Source of the DNA: an uncultured Prevotella sp.
GTDB lineage: Bacteria > Bacteroidota > Bacteroidia > Bacteroidales > Bacteroidaceae
Direction of reading: 5' to 3'
Assembly (NCBI GenBank): GCA_934183355.1
Contig: CAKPST010000009.1
Span: 1-38,190, forward strand
Length of the DNA: 38,190 bases
Shown here: in pieces, positions 1 to 6,619 of the stretch
How positions within the stretch are numbered: the first letter of the stretch is position 1
Layout: every line of letters starts with the position of its first letter
Position numbers and translations under genes: made by a program
Notes under the pieces: generated by a model
What the model was told of the DNA's origin: nothing
Database searches by the model: none
What the model saw: only the letters and a program-made list of their open reading frames with translations

Positions 1-69
1 GCCGCAAGAAGCGAAACCGAGGCAGAGTGCCATGGCAGCGAGACCGATGAAATTCTTAAAAATCTTCAT
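1..69 (-). CDS. Lipoprotein, N-terminal fragment only (gene runs off the window)
   Basis: The first 23 codons of a minus-strand gene are present, starting at ATG 69-67. They encode a positively charged start (MKIFKNF), a hydrophobic segment and a lipobox ending GFASC-G with cysteine at residue 22. This is a signal peptidase II lipoprotein signal, so the mature protein is expected to be lipid-anchored in the envelope. The rest lies outside the window and its function cannot be given. A good Bacteroidetes -7 box at 121-128 places a start site about 45 bases upstream, which supports this start codon. Confidence 0.75.
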   Translation of the reverse strand, partial: MKIFKNFIGLAAMALCLGFASCG

Positions 70-120
70 TGTTTTTTTAACTTTTAAATGGTTTATAATA
101 ATTATCGTAATATTAGGTTG

Positions 121-128
121 CAAAGGTA
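121..128 (-). promoter_or_regulatory. -7 box of the lipoprotein gene
   Basis: On the minus strand this reads TACCTTTG, matching the Bacteroidetes -7 consensus TAnnTTTG. Transcription would start near 114, leaving a leader of about 45 bases before the ATG at 69. No convincing -33 TTG is visible at the usual spacing. Confidence 0.5.
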
Positions 129-203
129 ACATTATTATAAACTGTGTAAAATACCTAAAAATAATGAAAATTTCAACGCTATAGTGAATAGAAAACAAGA
201 AAT

Positions 204-251
204 CCCCATAGAGGGCGAGTGCTAAGCTTGGCGCATTCGTTCTCTACGGGG
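204..251 (-). terminator. Intrinsic terminator after the 37-codon gene
   Basis: The arms 204-222 and 233-251 can form a stem of nearly 20 pairs with one mismatch and a few G-U pairs, closing a loop that contains AAGCTT. On the minus strand the stem is followed by a T-rich run (ATTTCTTGTTTTCT). This matches a rho-independent terminator for the small gene at 310-423. Confidence 0.65.
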
Positions 252-309
252 ACTGCCTTGAAAATGTAGGCTGCCGAGGGGCTTTCAAACACGTACTGGC
301 AACCGAAGG

Positions 310-423
310 TTAATTGTACCAAATGGATGAATCTACACGAATGTAGCGGTCGTCGTCTTCATTGTAGACGTTGTCAAGCTCGTACGACTCAAAGTCATAG
401 GCTCTCTTAGTTGTTCTTATCAT
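310..423 (-). CDS. Small acidic protein, 37 aa, unknown function
   Basis: A 37-codon frame starts at ATG 423 and stops at TAA 310. It is preceded by a strong Shine-Dalgarno sequence (GGAGG, six bases before the ATG), which few genes in this window have. The product begins MIRTTKRAYDFESYELDNV, contains the acidic run EDDD and ends SSIWYN. It has no signal peptide or membrane segment. Because a -7 box (518-525), a folded leader and a terminator (204-251) frame it, it looks like a complete single-gene transcription unit. I do not recognise the family. Immediately downstream another reading frame stays open to about position 181, overlapping the terminator; this could be chance or the mark of an old frameshift. 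Alternatively the locus may be mainly a small RNA. Confidence 0.5.
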   Translation of the reverse strand: MIRTTKRAYDFESYELDNVYNEDDDRYIRVDSSIWYN

Positions 424-517
424 AATATCCTCCTATTCTGGTCGGTGTCTCTCGCCAACCATTTAAGATCACCATTTGGGGATGTGAGACTACATCCTTA
501 ATCTAACTAAGATATTG

Positions 518-525
518 CAAATATA
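518..525 (-). promoter_or_regulatory. -7 box of the small-protein gene, with folded leader
   Basis: The minus strand reads TATATTTG, a full match to TAnnTTTG, with a TTG about 20 bases upstream as the -33 element. A start near 511 gives a leader of about 88 bases. That leader contains a six-pair hairpin (480-485 with 492-497, GGATGT/ACATCC) and a weaker GGT-GG/CC-ACC hairpin just before the Shine-Dalgarno sequence. The stretch 526-656 holds nothing else I can identify. Confidence 0.5.
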
Positions 526-656
526 CATCTTTTTACCGAAATATGCAAGCGTTGCATATTATTTTACTTACTATTTTAAAGTTATTTTAATTAAAATGTA
601 ATAATTAGTAAGTTTTGTAAATAAATATACGCAACATCTTAGTTTCCCCAGAAATA

Positions 657-2003
657 CTATGAATGCATTTCCTTGAATGCACTACGCACAATAGGAATGG
701 CTATGAGAAATGTCACTATATCGCACACTGCCTGACACATCGCTACTCCCATCAACCCAAAGAGATGGGGCAGGATGAGGATGAATGGAATAAAAACAAG
801 ACCTTTGCGTGCCGAGGATAGCACATTGGCTCGCAATGGTTTGCGTGTGGTCTGTAGCATCATGTTGCCAGTCATAATATAGGCGTTTAGCGGATAGACG
901 GCGAGTTGCCATCGAAGGGCTGTGCTACCAATAGCTATAACGATGGGGTCGTTGCGGAATATGGCTATCGTGGGTTCGGCAAAACAGAACACTACTGCTG
1001 ACACGAGCAGCAAGAACAGAAATCCTGTGCGCACCGTAAACCAGAAACCATGACGCAATCTGTCATACAATCCAGCTCCATAACAATAGCCGCAGAAGGG
1101 TTGGAAGCCCTGTCCCAAGCCCACTATCACTGACATTACAAACATAGTTACTCGGCTTACTATCGACATAGCTGCCACTGCCGCATCGCCATAGGTGGCA
1201 GCGGCGAGATTGAGCAACACTACGGAGATGCTTGCCAAGCCTTGACGCGACAACGACGGCGAACCGCCATACACTATCTCGCGCACATAATGCCAACGTG
1301 GTGAGAAGGCGCGGAGGTGCAGACCAACTCCTGTTGTGCTGTGTCTACAACTCATTAAATATAATATGAGAAAACTAACCACCTGTCCCAACACTGTGGC
1401 AAGTGCTGCTCCACGCAACCCCATAGAGAAACCAAAGATGAGCAATGGGTCGAGTAGCACATTGAGCAATACACCACTGACAATGCCCCACATGGCATGA
1501 CGTGTGTTACCCTGCATGCGCAACTGGCTGTTGAGGGTGAAGGAGGCTATCTGGAAGGGCGAACCGAGCAATATGATTGTGAGATATTGCTCTGTATAAG
1601 GAAGTATGGTGGGGGTGCTGCCAAGCCATAACGACAGTGGCTGGGCATAAAGAAGACCTAAAGCGGCAATAAGAACACCTGCCGCCAAGGCGTATACAAG
1701 CCCTGTGGCTGCCATCGACTTGGCATTATCAGTGCGTTGTGCGCCAAGTTCGCGCGACATATAGCTGCCACTGCCATGTCCAAAGAACGAACCTATTGCC
1801 TGAATGAGGCACATCAACGAAAAGACGATACCTACTGCCGCCGTCGACTGAGTGTTGAGTTGACCGACGAAGTAGGTATCGACAATAGTATAGAGGCATG
1901 TCACGAGCATAGAGACAATCGTGGGCACTGCCATCGTCAAGATGACACGCGACACGGGTGCCTGAGTGAGGAATTGAAAATTGTCTCTATGTCGTGGTTG
2001 CAT
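657..2003 (-). CDS. MATE-family multidrug/toxin exporter
   Basis: This 448-residue, highly hydrophobic protein matches the MATE family in length (usually about 450) and in pattern: two six-helix halves with no signal peptide. The N-terminal part has the characteristic stretch MAVPTIVSMLVTCLYTIVDT followed by YFVGQL, and the first half includes the typical GHGSGSYMSRELG loop. Family members swap Na+ or H+ for cationic drugs or metabolic by-products across the inner membrane; the substrate cannot be told from sequence. The start at 2003 is nine bases after the stop of the SIMPL-domain gene, so the two are probably co-transcribed. The gene is the last of the minus-strand group that begins near 6341 or 3843. 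Confidence 0.9.
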   Translation of the reverse strand: MQPRHRDNFQFLTQAPVSRVILTMAVPTIVSMLVTCLYTIVDTYFVGQLNTQSTAAVGIVFSLMCLIQAIGSFFGHGSGSYMSRELGAQRTDNAKSMAATGLVYALAAGVLIAALGLLYAQPLSLWLGSTPTILPYTEQYLTIILLGSPFQIASFTLNSQLRMQGNTRHAMWGIVSGVLLNVLLDPLLIFGFSMGLRGAALATVLGQVVSFLILYLMSCRHSTTGVGLHLRAFSPRWHYVREIVYGGSPSLSRQGLASISVVLLNLAAATYGDAAVAAMSIVSRVTMFVMSVIVGLGQGFQPFCGYCYGAGLYDRLRHGFWFTVRTGFLFLLLVSAVVFCFAEPTIAIFRNDPIVIAIGSTALRWQLAVYPLNAYIMTGNMMLQTTRKPLRANVLSSARKGLVFIPFILILPHLFGLMGVAMCQAVCDIVTFLIAIPIVRSAFKEMHS

Positions 2004-2012
2004 ACTTTTTTA

Positions 2013-2717
2013 TTAATCCTTCAACGAATAAACTATTGTGGTAACTACCCTGACTTTCTTCACATATGGGGTGCTTTGGTCGCGATCCTCGATGGAGAAT
2101 TGTCCCTGGTCTGCCGACACAATCTTGTTGAGCTTGCTCTTAGAATTCTGCGCAAACTGCTCTGCTGTTTTCTCGGCATTGGCTATCGCCTCCTCCATCA
2201 TCTTGGGTTTCATCTGGCGGAACGACACATATTCATACTTAATCTGATTTTCGTATCCTCCGTCTACAATAGCTACACCCTCCTTGAGGAGCTCGCCTTG
2301 ACGTGCGATGATAGAGCGCACCAACTTGACATTATTTGATGTTACGGTGATGATCGACGTAATGTTGTAGCGATAAGCGCGGCGGTTGTCGCTGTACTGG
2401 TCGGCATTCTGGTCGATGACACTCGGTGCGTTGACGCTTATCTCCTCGGGTTTGATGCCGTTGGCAATGAGAAACCTCTTGATAGTAGACTGCGTGTTGC
2501 CAAGACGAGTGTAGAGTTCGGGCAATTCGTTGCCTATCTCCTTAGACACGATAGGCCACGTCACCTTGTCGGCGTCTACTTCCTTCTCAGCCAAACCTTT
2601 CACAGAGACCTTGCGGTCTTTGTTGGCAAAATTGTCGATACCGCCCTTGATGCAGAAACCAAGGACTACGATGCTCAGGGCTATCAGCGCAGAGCACCAA
2701 AGAGATTTGTTGTTCAT
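2013..2717 (-). CDS. SIMPL-domain (DUF541) periplasmic protein
   Basis: The product is 234 residues with an N-terminal hydrophobic segment (LWCSALIALSIVVLGFCIKG) that anchors or exports it. The rest fits the SIMPL/DUF541 family: KVSVKGLAEKEVDADKVTW at the start of the domain, then the YRYNITSIITVTSNNV strand pair and EEAIANAEKTAEQFA helix. These proteins are periplasmic or outer-membrane associated, sometimes linked to oxidative stress, with no settled biochemical role. The chosen start, ATG 2717 (MNNKSLW), leaves a 31-base gap to the upstream gene. An ATG 18 codons earlier would overlap that gene and puts a polar, proline-rich tail before the signal, so it is unlikely. Confidence 0.85.
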   Translation of the reverse strand: MNNKSLWCSALIALSIVVLGFCIKGGIDNFANKDRKVSVKGLAEKEVDADKVTWPIVSKEIGNELPELYTRLGNTQSTIKRFLIANGIKPEEISVNAPSVIDQNADQYSDNRRAYRYNITSIITVTSNNVKLVRSIIARQGELLKEGVAIVDGGYENQIKYEYVSFRQMKPKMMEEAIANAEKTAEQFAQNSKSKLNKIVSADQGQFSIEDRDQSTPYVKKVRVVTTIVYSLKD

Positions 2718-2748
2718 AAGCAAAAAATTAAATGGGGGTGGAGTTTTC

Positions 2749-3843
2749 TTACTCCACCAATGTCTGTACAATTCGCTCTGCCGACCTACCGTCCCAACGT
2801 TCGGGTATGCCGCAGTGTTTCCACTCGCCGTTCACCATACGAGTCATTTCCTCGCCCAGCAGCACGGGGTCTTCGCCCACAAGCACGTTTGAGCCTGTCT
2901 TCACCGTCTCGATATGCTCGGTGTAGCTATTGAGTGTGATACACGGCACGCTGTTGAATGTTGCCTCTTCAGCCACATTGCCTGAGTCGGTGACGATGCC
3001 GAGGGCGTTGGATGTGAGATAGCCAAATTCCAAGTAGCCAAGCGGACTGATGATGTGCAATCCCTCAAAGAGAAGCGGATTCTCAGCAACAATCTTCTTG
3101 ACTGCATCGGCAGCCAACTTGCGCAAAGGAGCCACAACGGGCACATCGCCAGAGTGTGACACAAGGCTCACAAGCAGGGCACGCAACTCGTCTGTATTAG
3201 AGATGAGCGCCTTGCGGTTGAGTGTAAAGACGATGTACTTGCGCTCGGCGATACCAAGCTCGTCCATAACGGCAGGACGCTGAAAACGCTGGTGGTTGTA
3301 GCGCAATGTGTCCATGAGAATATTGCCCACCATATATATCTTGGACGACTCGGCACCCTCACGTGTTGCTGCACTATTGCCGCCAATACCGGCAGTGAAG
3401 AGCAGGTCGGAGAGTCCGTCAATTACGAGGCGGTTTATCTCCTTAGGCATAGAGATGTCGAAGGAGCGTGTCCCAGCTACGAGATGCGCCAAGCGTATGC
3501 CCTGTTTCTTAGTGACGATGGCAGCCGCCATTGTTGAGGCAAGGTCGTCAACGACGATGACAGTGTCGGTAGGATGCTCTTGCAGATAGCGCTCGAAAGC
3601 CGACATCACCTGACCAGTCAGCTCGTTGAGGTTCTCGCAGTCTACACCTAAGAATACGTCGGGACGACGCATCTGCAAGTCGTCAAACAATGACTGCTCA
3701 AGTGTGGGGTCGTCCTCGCGACCAGCATATACAAGACTACTATTCACATCCTTACCCTCTGAGTGAGCCTTGTCAATAACTCTTACAATCGGGGCGATTT
3801 TAATAAAATTGGGGCGTGCGCCGACAAATATACAAATGTTCAT
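2749..3843 (-). CDS. Divergent UDP-N-acetylglucosamine 2-epimerase (WecB-like)
   Basis: The 364-residue protein has the full length and fold signature of non-hydrolysing UDP-GlcNAc 2-epimerases: an N-terminal VGARPNFIKIAPIV, a central PKEINR, and a C-terminal TDSGNVAEEATFNSVPCITL with the following TEHIETVKTGSNVLVG. True enzymes make UDP-ManNAc for surface polysaccharides. Several active-site positions differ here. The family HVEAGLRT is HLVAGTRS, so the glutamate is valine 122. The family THRREN is TLNRKA, so the histidine is lost. The GD of HGDTTT is DD. The protein may therefore act on another substrate or be inactive. It is followed after 31 bases by the SIMPL-domain gene, suggesting one transcript. 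Confidence 0.8.
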   Translation of the reverse strand: MNICIFVGARPNFIKIAPIVRVIDKAHSEGKDVNSSLVYAGREDDPTLEQSLFDDLQMRRPDVFLGVDCENLNELTGQVMSAFERYLQEHPTDTVIVVDDLASTMAAAIVTKKQGIRLAHLVAGTRSFDISMPKEINRLVIDGLSDLLFTAGIGGNSAATREGAESSKIYMVGNILMDTLRYNHQRFQRPAVMDELGIAERKYIVFTLNRKALISNTDELRALLVSLVSHSGDVPVVAPLRKLAADAVKKIVAENPLLFEGLHIISPLGYLEFGYLTSNALGIVTDSGNVAEEATFNSVPCITLNSYTEHIETVKTGSNVLVGEDPVLLGEEMTRMVNGEWKHCGIPERWDGRSAERIVQTLVE

Positions 3844-3872
3844 TATTTTCCTTCTATTTAAGTAAAAGCCTT

Positions 3873-3894
3873 AGCCGTGCCGGTTGGCACGGCT
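3873..3894 (-). terminator. GC-rich hairpin after the SPFH gene
   Basis: A perfect nine-pair stem (AGCCGTGCC and GGCACGGCT) closes a four-base loop in the 111-base gap between the SPFH gene and the epimerase-like gene. On the minus strand a short T run (CTTTTACTT) follows, so it can act as a terminator or an attenuator inside a longer operon. A related hairpin occurs at about 22174-22191. Confidence 0.45.
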
Positions 3895-3954
3895 CACATA
3901 TAATTATAGTTGTTGAATCGTTGTCGATGTTGTTGTTCTATTACCCAGGGGTGT

Positions 3955-4908
3955 TTACTGCTCCTTAAACAACTCCTTTATTCCTCCCAAGCTACCCAAC
4001 ATATTTGTAGCCTCGAACGGCAGGAACACTGTCTTTGTCTTGTCGCCCTCTGCGAGTTGCTGCATCATCTGTATATACTTCTGTGCGAGCAGATAGTTGG
4101 CTGGATTGGTGCTCTTGCCCACAGCCTCTGTTATCTTCTCGATAGCGATAGCCTCTGCCTCAGCCTTACGTATGCGAGCCTGCGCCTCACCCTCAGCATG
4201 TAGAATCTCTTGCTGCTTAGCAGCCTCGGCACGGTTGATGGTAGAAGTCTTCTCGCCCTCCGACTTGAGGATTTCAGCCTGCTTCTGACCTTCAGAAGTG
4301 AGGATAGTAGCACGTTTGTTGCGCTCTGCCTGCATCTGCTTCTCCATTGCCTGGAGCACGCTTGACGGTGGAATGATGTCTTGCAGTTCGACACGGTTCA
4401 CCTTGATACCCCACTTGTTGGTGGCATCGTCGAGCACAGCACGCAGTTTGGTGTTGATAGTGTCGCGTGAAGTGAGTGTCTGGTCGAGCTCCATCTCACC
4501 GATGATATTACGCAGAGTGGTCTGTGTTAGTTTCTCGATAGCGTTAGGCAGATTGTTGATTTCGTATACAGCCTTAAACGGGTCGACAATCTGGAAGTAG
4601 AGCAACGCATTGATTTGCATCTGAATATTATCCTTGGTGATAACGTTCTGCTTGTCGAAGTCGTACACCTGTTCACGCAGGTCGATAGTTGTAGAGTAAG
4701 CATAGCGTCCACGATACATGGTGACAATGGTCTTGGCACGGTCGATGAACGGGATGATGATGTTGATGCCCGGACTCAGCGTAGCATAATACTTGCCGAG
4801 ACGCTCCACGATCTTGGTCTCACTCTGAGGAATTATCACTACTGCCATCTTCACAAAAACGATGGCAAGCACTACAAGTGCGATAAGGAAGATTGTCATG
4901 AACTCCAT
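3955..4908 (-). CDS. SPFH/Band 7 (stomatin-like, QmcA-type) membrane protein
   Basis: The 317-residue protein has one N-terminal membrane helix (IFLIALVVLAIVFVKMAVVI). An SPFH domain follows (about residues 30-210: PQSETKIVERLGKYYATLSPG, INIIIPFIDRA, DKQNVITKDNIQ), then an alanine/glutamate-rich coiled coil (about 190-270: EKQMQAERNKRATILTSEGQ, EAAKQQEILHAEGEAQARIR). This is the paraslipin/QmcA pattern. Such proteins build large ring or cage assemblies at membrane microdomains and often bind proteases. The NfeD-like gene lies 26 bases upstream on the same strand, and this pair is a widespread conserved operon: NfeD-type partners are the usual associates of SPFH proteins. Confidence 0.92.
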   Translation of the reverse strand: MEFMTIFLIALVVLAIVFVKMAVVIIPQSETKIVERLGKYYATLSPGINIIIPFIDRAKTIVTMYRGRYAYSTTIDLREQVYDFDKQNVITKDNIQMQINALLYFQIVDPFKAVYEINNLPNAIEKLTQTTLRNIIGEMELDQTLTSRDTINTKLRAVLDDATNKWGIKVNRVELQDIIPPSSVLQAMEKQMQAERNKRATILTSEGQKQAEILKSEGEKTSTINRAEAAKQQEILHAEGEAQARIRKAEAEAIAIEKITEAVGKSTNPANYLLAQKYIQMMQQLAEGDKTKTVFLPFEATNMLGSLGGIKELFKEQ

Positions 4909-4934
4909 GGTTATAAAAATTTAGTTGTTAATGA

Positions 4935-5393
4935 TTATTGATTACTGTCGTTAGGAACCACTCTGATGATAATGCTCTCTCTGCCAATGATGCGCACCTT
5001 GGTTCCTACGGGTAGGTCTTCAGTGGCATCCGACTGTGCTTTCCAGTCGTCGCCGTCGAGCTTTACACGTCCATAGTCGCCAGTCTTTATGGTCTCTGTC
5101 ACAATACCCACTCTACCTATGATGGCGTCGACATTGCTGACACGATGACTGGCACCGCGGTGGAGCAACGCCACAAGCTGCGGTCGAAGGAAGTAGATAG
5201 ACAATACAGAGAACACCGCGAATACTATCACTTGTGCCCAAAATGGCACGGCAAACAGCGAGACAACGAGAGCGCAGAGTGCTCCGATGCCGAAGCAGGT
5301 GACATAGAAGTCGCCCGACGAGAGTTCTAATATTAGGCAGAGCATTGCCACCACTGCCCATATTGTCCATAGGTGTTGCAATAAGTAGTCCAT
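4935..5393 (-). CDS. NfeD-family membrane protein, partner of the SPFH protein
   Basis: The 152-residue protein has membrane segments in its N-terminal half (LWTIWAVVAMLCLILELSSG, ALCALVVSLFAVPFW, VIVFAVFSVLSIYFL). Its C-terminal domain of about 65 residues is an OB-fold typical of short NfeD proteins (IIGRVGIVTETI, YGRVKLDGDDWKAQS, GTKVRIIGRESIIIRVV). The serine protease domain of long NfeD homologues is absent. It sits directly before the SPFH gene and probably forms a complex with it in the inner membrane. It is 29 bases downstream of the unknown gene at 5423-5992, suggesting a shared transcript. Confidence 0.88.
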   Translation of the reverse strand: MDYLLQHLWTIWAVVAMLCLILELSSGDFYVTCFGIGALCALVVSLFAVPFWAQVIVFAVFSVLSIYFLRPQLVALLHRGASHRVSNVDAIIGRVGIVTETIKTGDYGRVKLDGDDWKAQSDATEDLPVGTKVRIIGRESIIIRVVPNDSNQ

Positions 5394-5422
5394 AGTATAT
5401 ACGTTTTAGAGGTTTTAGATAA

Positions 5423-5992
5423 TCAGTTTACTTTTGTCATGTGATAGCCTAGCAGTTTCAGCTCCACTGCTATGCCCATGAGATACATCTGATGAAGGGC
5501 TGCCACAAAAGCGCGATAGGCATCTGCCGTACCCTCTTCGAGGTGCATGTGGCTTATCTTGCTGTATGTGCGCGACGCACTCTCTGCCACCACATCGTTC
5601 ACCTTAGCACGGCTTTCAGCATCCAGACAGAGCACTTTGTCAAGAATATAGTCGTCCATGTGGTCGTAGTCGATACGGTCGCGCAGATAGAGATAGAGGT
5701 CGTCCACCTTGCTATATATCTCCCACTCCACATCCCAATACTTAGCCACTGCCATTCCGACGAACATCATCCATCCGAGTGCCACCGACGGATAGCCAGT
5801 GTTATACTCGCGAATGCCGTCACTGATGTAGCTCTGTCCGAGTTGTGGCCACAGTTCCTCAAGGTCGGGTGCTTCGGGCAGTCGCTCGTCCACCATATCC
5901 ATCGACTTGAGATAACCATAGAGGTCGTCGTGAAATATCTGTTCAAAATTCTGTGGGTTTGGGGTATTGCCGTTTGTATTATTGTTGTTCAT
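5423..5992 (-). CDS. Conserved-looking hypothetical protein, 189 aa
   Basis: I do not recognise this family. The product has an asparagine-rich start (MNNNNTNGNTPNPQN) and then a mostly helical, acidic and aromatic-rich body. Notable stretches are FHDDLYGYLKSMDMVDERLP, a glycine/methionine-rich possible helix (SVALGWMMFVGMAVAKYW) and DDLYLYLRDRIDYDHMDDYI. No signal peptide is visible, and the single hydrophobic stretch is short, so a soluble cytoplasmic protein is more likely than a membrane one. It is tightly placed between a second unknown gene (49 bases away) and nfeD (29 bases), which hints at a role connected with the SPFH/NfeD membrane complex. Confidence 0.75.
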   Translation of the reverse strand: MNNNNTNGNTPNPQNFEQIFHDDLYGYLKSMDMVDERLPEAPDLEELWPQLGQSYISDGIREYNTGYPSVALGWMMFVGMAVAKYWDVEWEIYSKVDDLYLYLRDRIDYDHMDDYILDKVLCLDAESRAKVNDVVAESASRTYSKISHMHLEEGTADAYRAFVAALHQMYLMGIAVELKLLGYHMTKVN

Positions 5993-6041
5993 TTTCGAAT
6001 GTAAATTGTTGAAGTATTAGAATGAGTCTCGTGCCTGTCGT

Positions 6042-6341
6042 CTACCATTGTTTGCATATCACTGGCTCCACCTCTGTCTCGTCGGGCCAGTGTCGTGCAT
6101 ACAGCAGTGGGTGCTCTTTGCCACCGAGATAACTCCAGTCTACTCGTTTGAGGAAGTCGAAGTCGGGCAGTCCGAAGTCGAACGACCTACCATATAGCAC
6201 TATTGCCCCACGCTTCTCGTCTATCTTCCACAGTCCACCGCCGTAGGGACAGCGCTCGCCTCGGTCAAGGAGGTAGCGATGCAGATAGACATTGCCAAAC
6301 TTCAGCACGCCGTCTTGGTTGATGATGAATTTCTGATACAT
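6042..6341 (-). CDS. Hypothetical protein, 99 aa
   Basis: The product is 99 residues, basic and aromatic-rich, with the motif RGERCPYGGGLWKIDEKRGA near the middle and two WDE/RxDW-like stretches. I do not recognise the family, but the alternating charged and aromatic pattern looks like a small beta-rich cytoplasmic protein. The start was placed at ATG 6341 (MYQKFIINQDG). The frame stays open for 50 more codons to 6491, but that extension runs through AT-rich non-coding sequence and into the palindromic repeat at 6471-6600, so it is rejected. A weak -7-like box (TAACTTTA, 6390-6397) and a small hairpin (6367-6379) lie upstream. This is probably the first gene of the operon leading into nfeD and the SPFH gene. 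Confidence 0.7.
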   Translation of the reverse strand: MYQKFIINQDGVLKFGNVYLHRYLLDRGERCPYGGGLWKIDEKRGAIVLYGRSFDFGLPDFDFLKRVDWSYLGGKEHPLLYARHWPDETEVEPVICKQW

Positions 6342-6389
6342 TATTAATCGTTGATTGGTTGTTGACACGGCTTTGCCGTATATTTTTGG

Positions 6390-6397
6390 TAAAGTTA
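6390..6397 (-). promoter_or_regulatory. Possible -7 box for the operon starting at 6341
   Basis: The minus strand reads TAACTTTA, one base away from the TAnnTTTG consensus, about 49 bases before the ATG at 6341. The match is imperfect, so confidence is low. Confidence 0.3.
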
Positions 6398-6470
6398 CAC
6401 AAAAGGGATAAAAGAAAAAAGATTTTGCGTGACTTTTTGAGAATAATAATCCAAAAAGTAAATCGGGGTG

Positions 6471-6600
6471 GTTAATTAACCATGAAATCAACGGATAATT
6501 AACGAGTAATTAACCGACATTAACGACAAAGAAAATAAACTGAGTCGTTAATGCTGGTTAATTGACCGTTAATTATCCCGTTAATTTAATCGTTAATTAG
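6471..6600 (+). repeat. Palindromic ATTAACG/CGTTAAT array, copy 1
   Basis: This intergenic element has its core at about 6510-6562. The left core arm (TTAACCGACATTAACGAC) and right core arm (GTCGTTAATGCTGGTTAA) are complementary with few mismatches around an A-rich loop of about 16 bases. Left of the core are ATTAACG-type units, and right of it CGTTAAT-type units about 11 bases apart. The right edge lies within 20 bases of the stop codon of the PNGase-like gene (minus strand). Position 6342-6470 holds the leader of the 6341 gene and otherwise nothing I can identify. Confidence 0.85.
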
Positions 6601-6619
6601 TCAATAAGTTCTTGTCTTC

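Noticed and set aside
1737..2339. A 200-residue plus-strand open frame across the MATE and SIMPL genes
   Set aside because: It crosses the boundary of two genes with clear homology on the other strand, so it is a shadow of their coding.
6342..6491. A 50-codon extension of the 99-residue protein
   Set aside because: It runs through AT-rich non-coding DNA and into the palindromic repeat, and its sequence is unlike the conserved-looking part.
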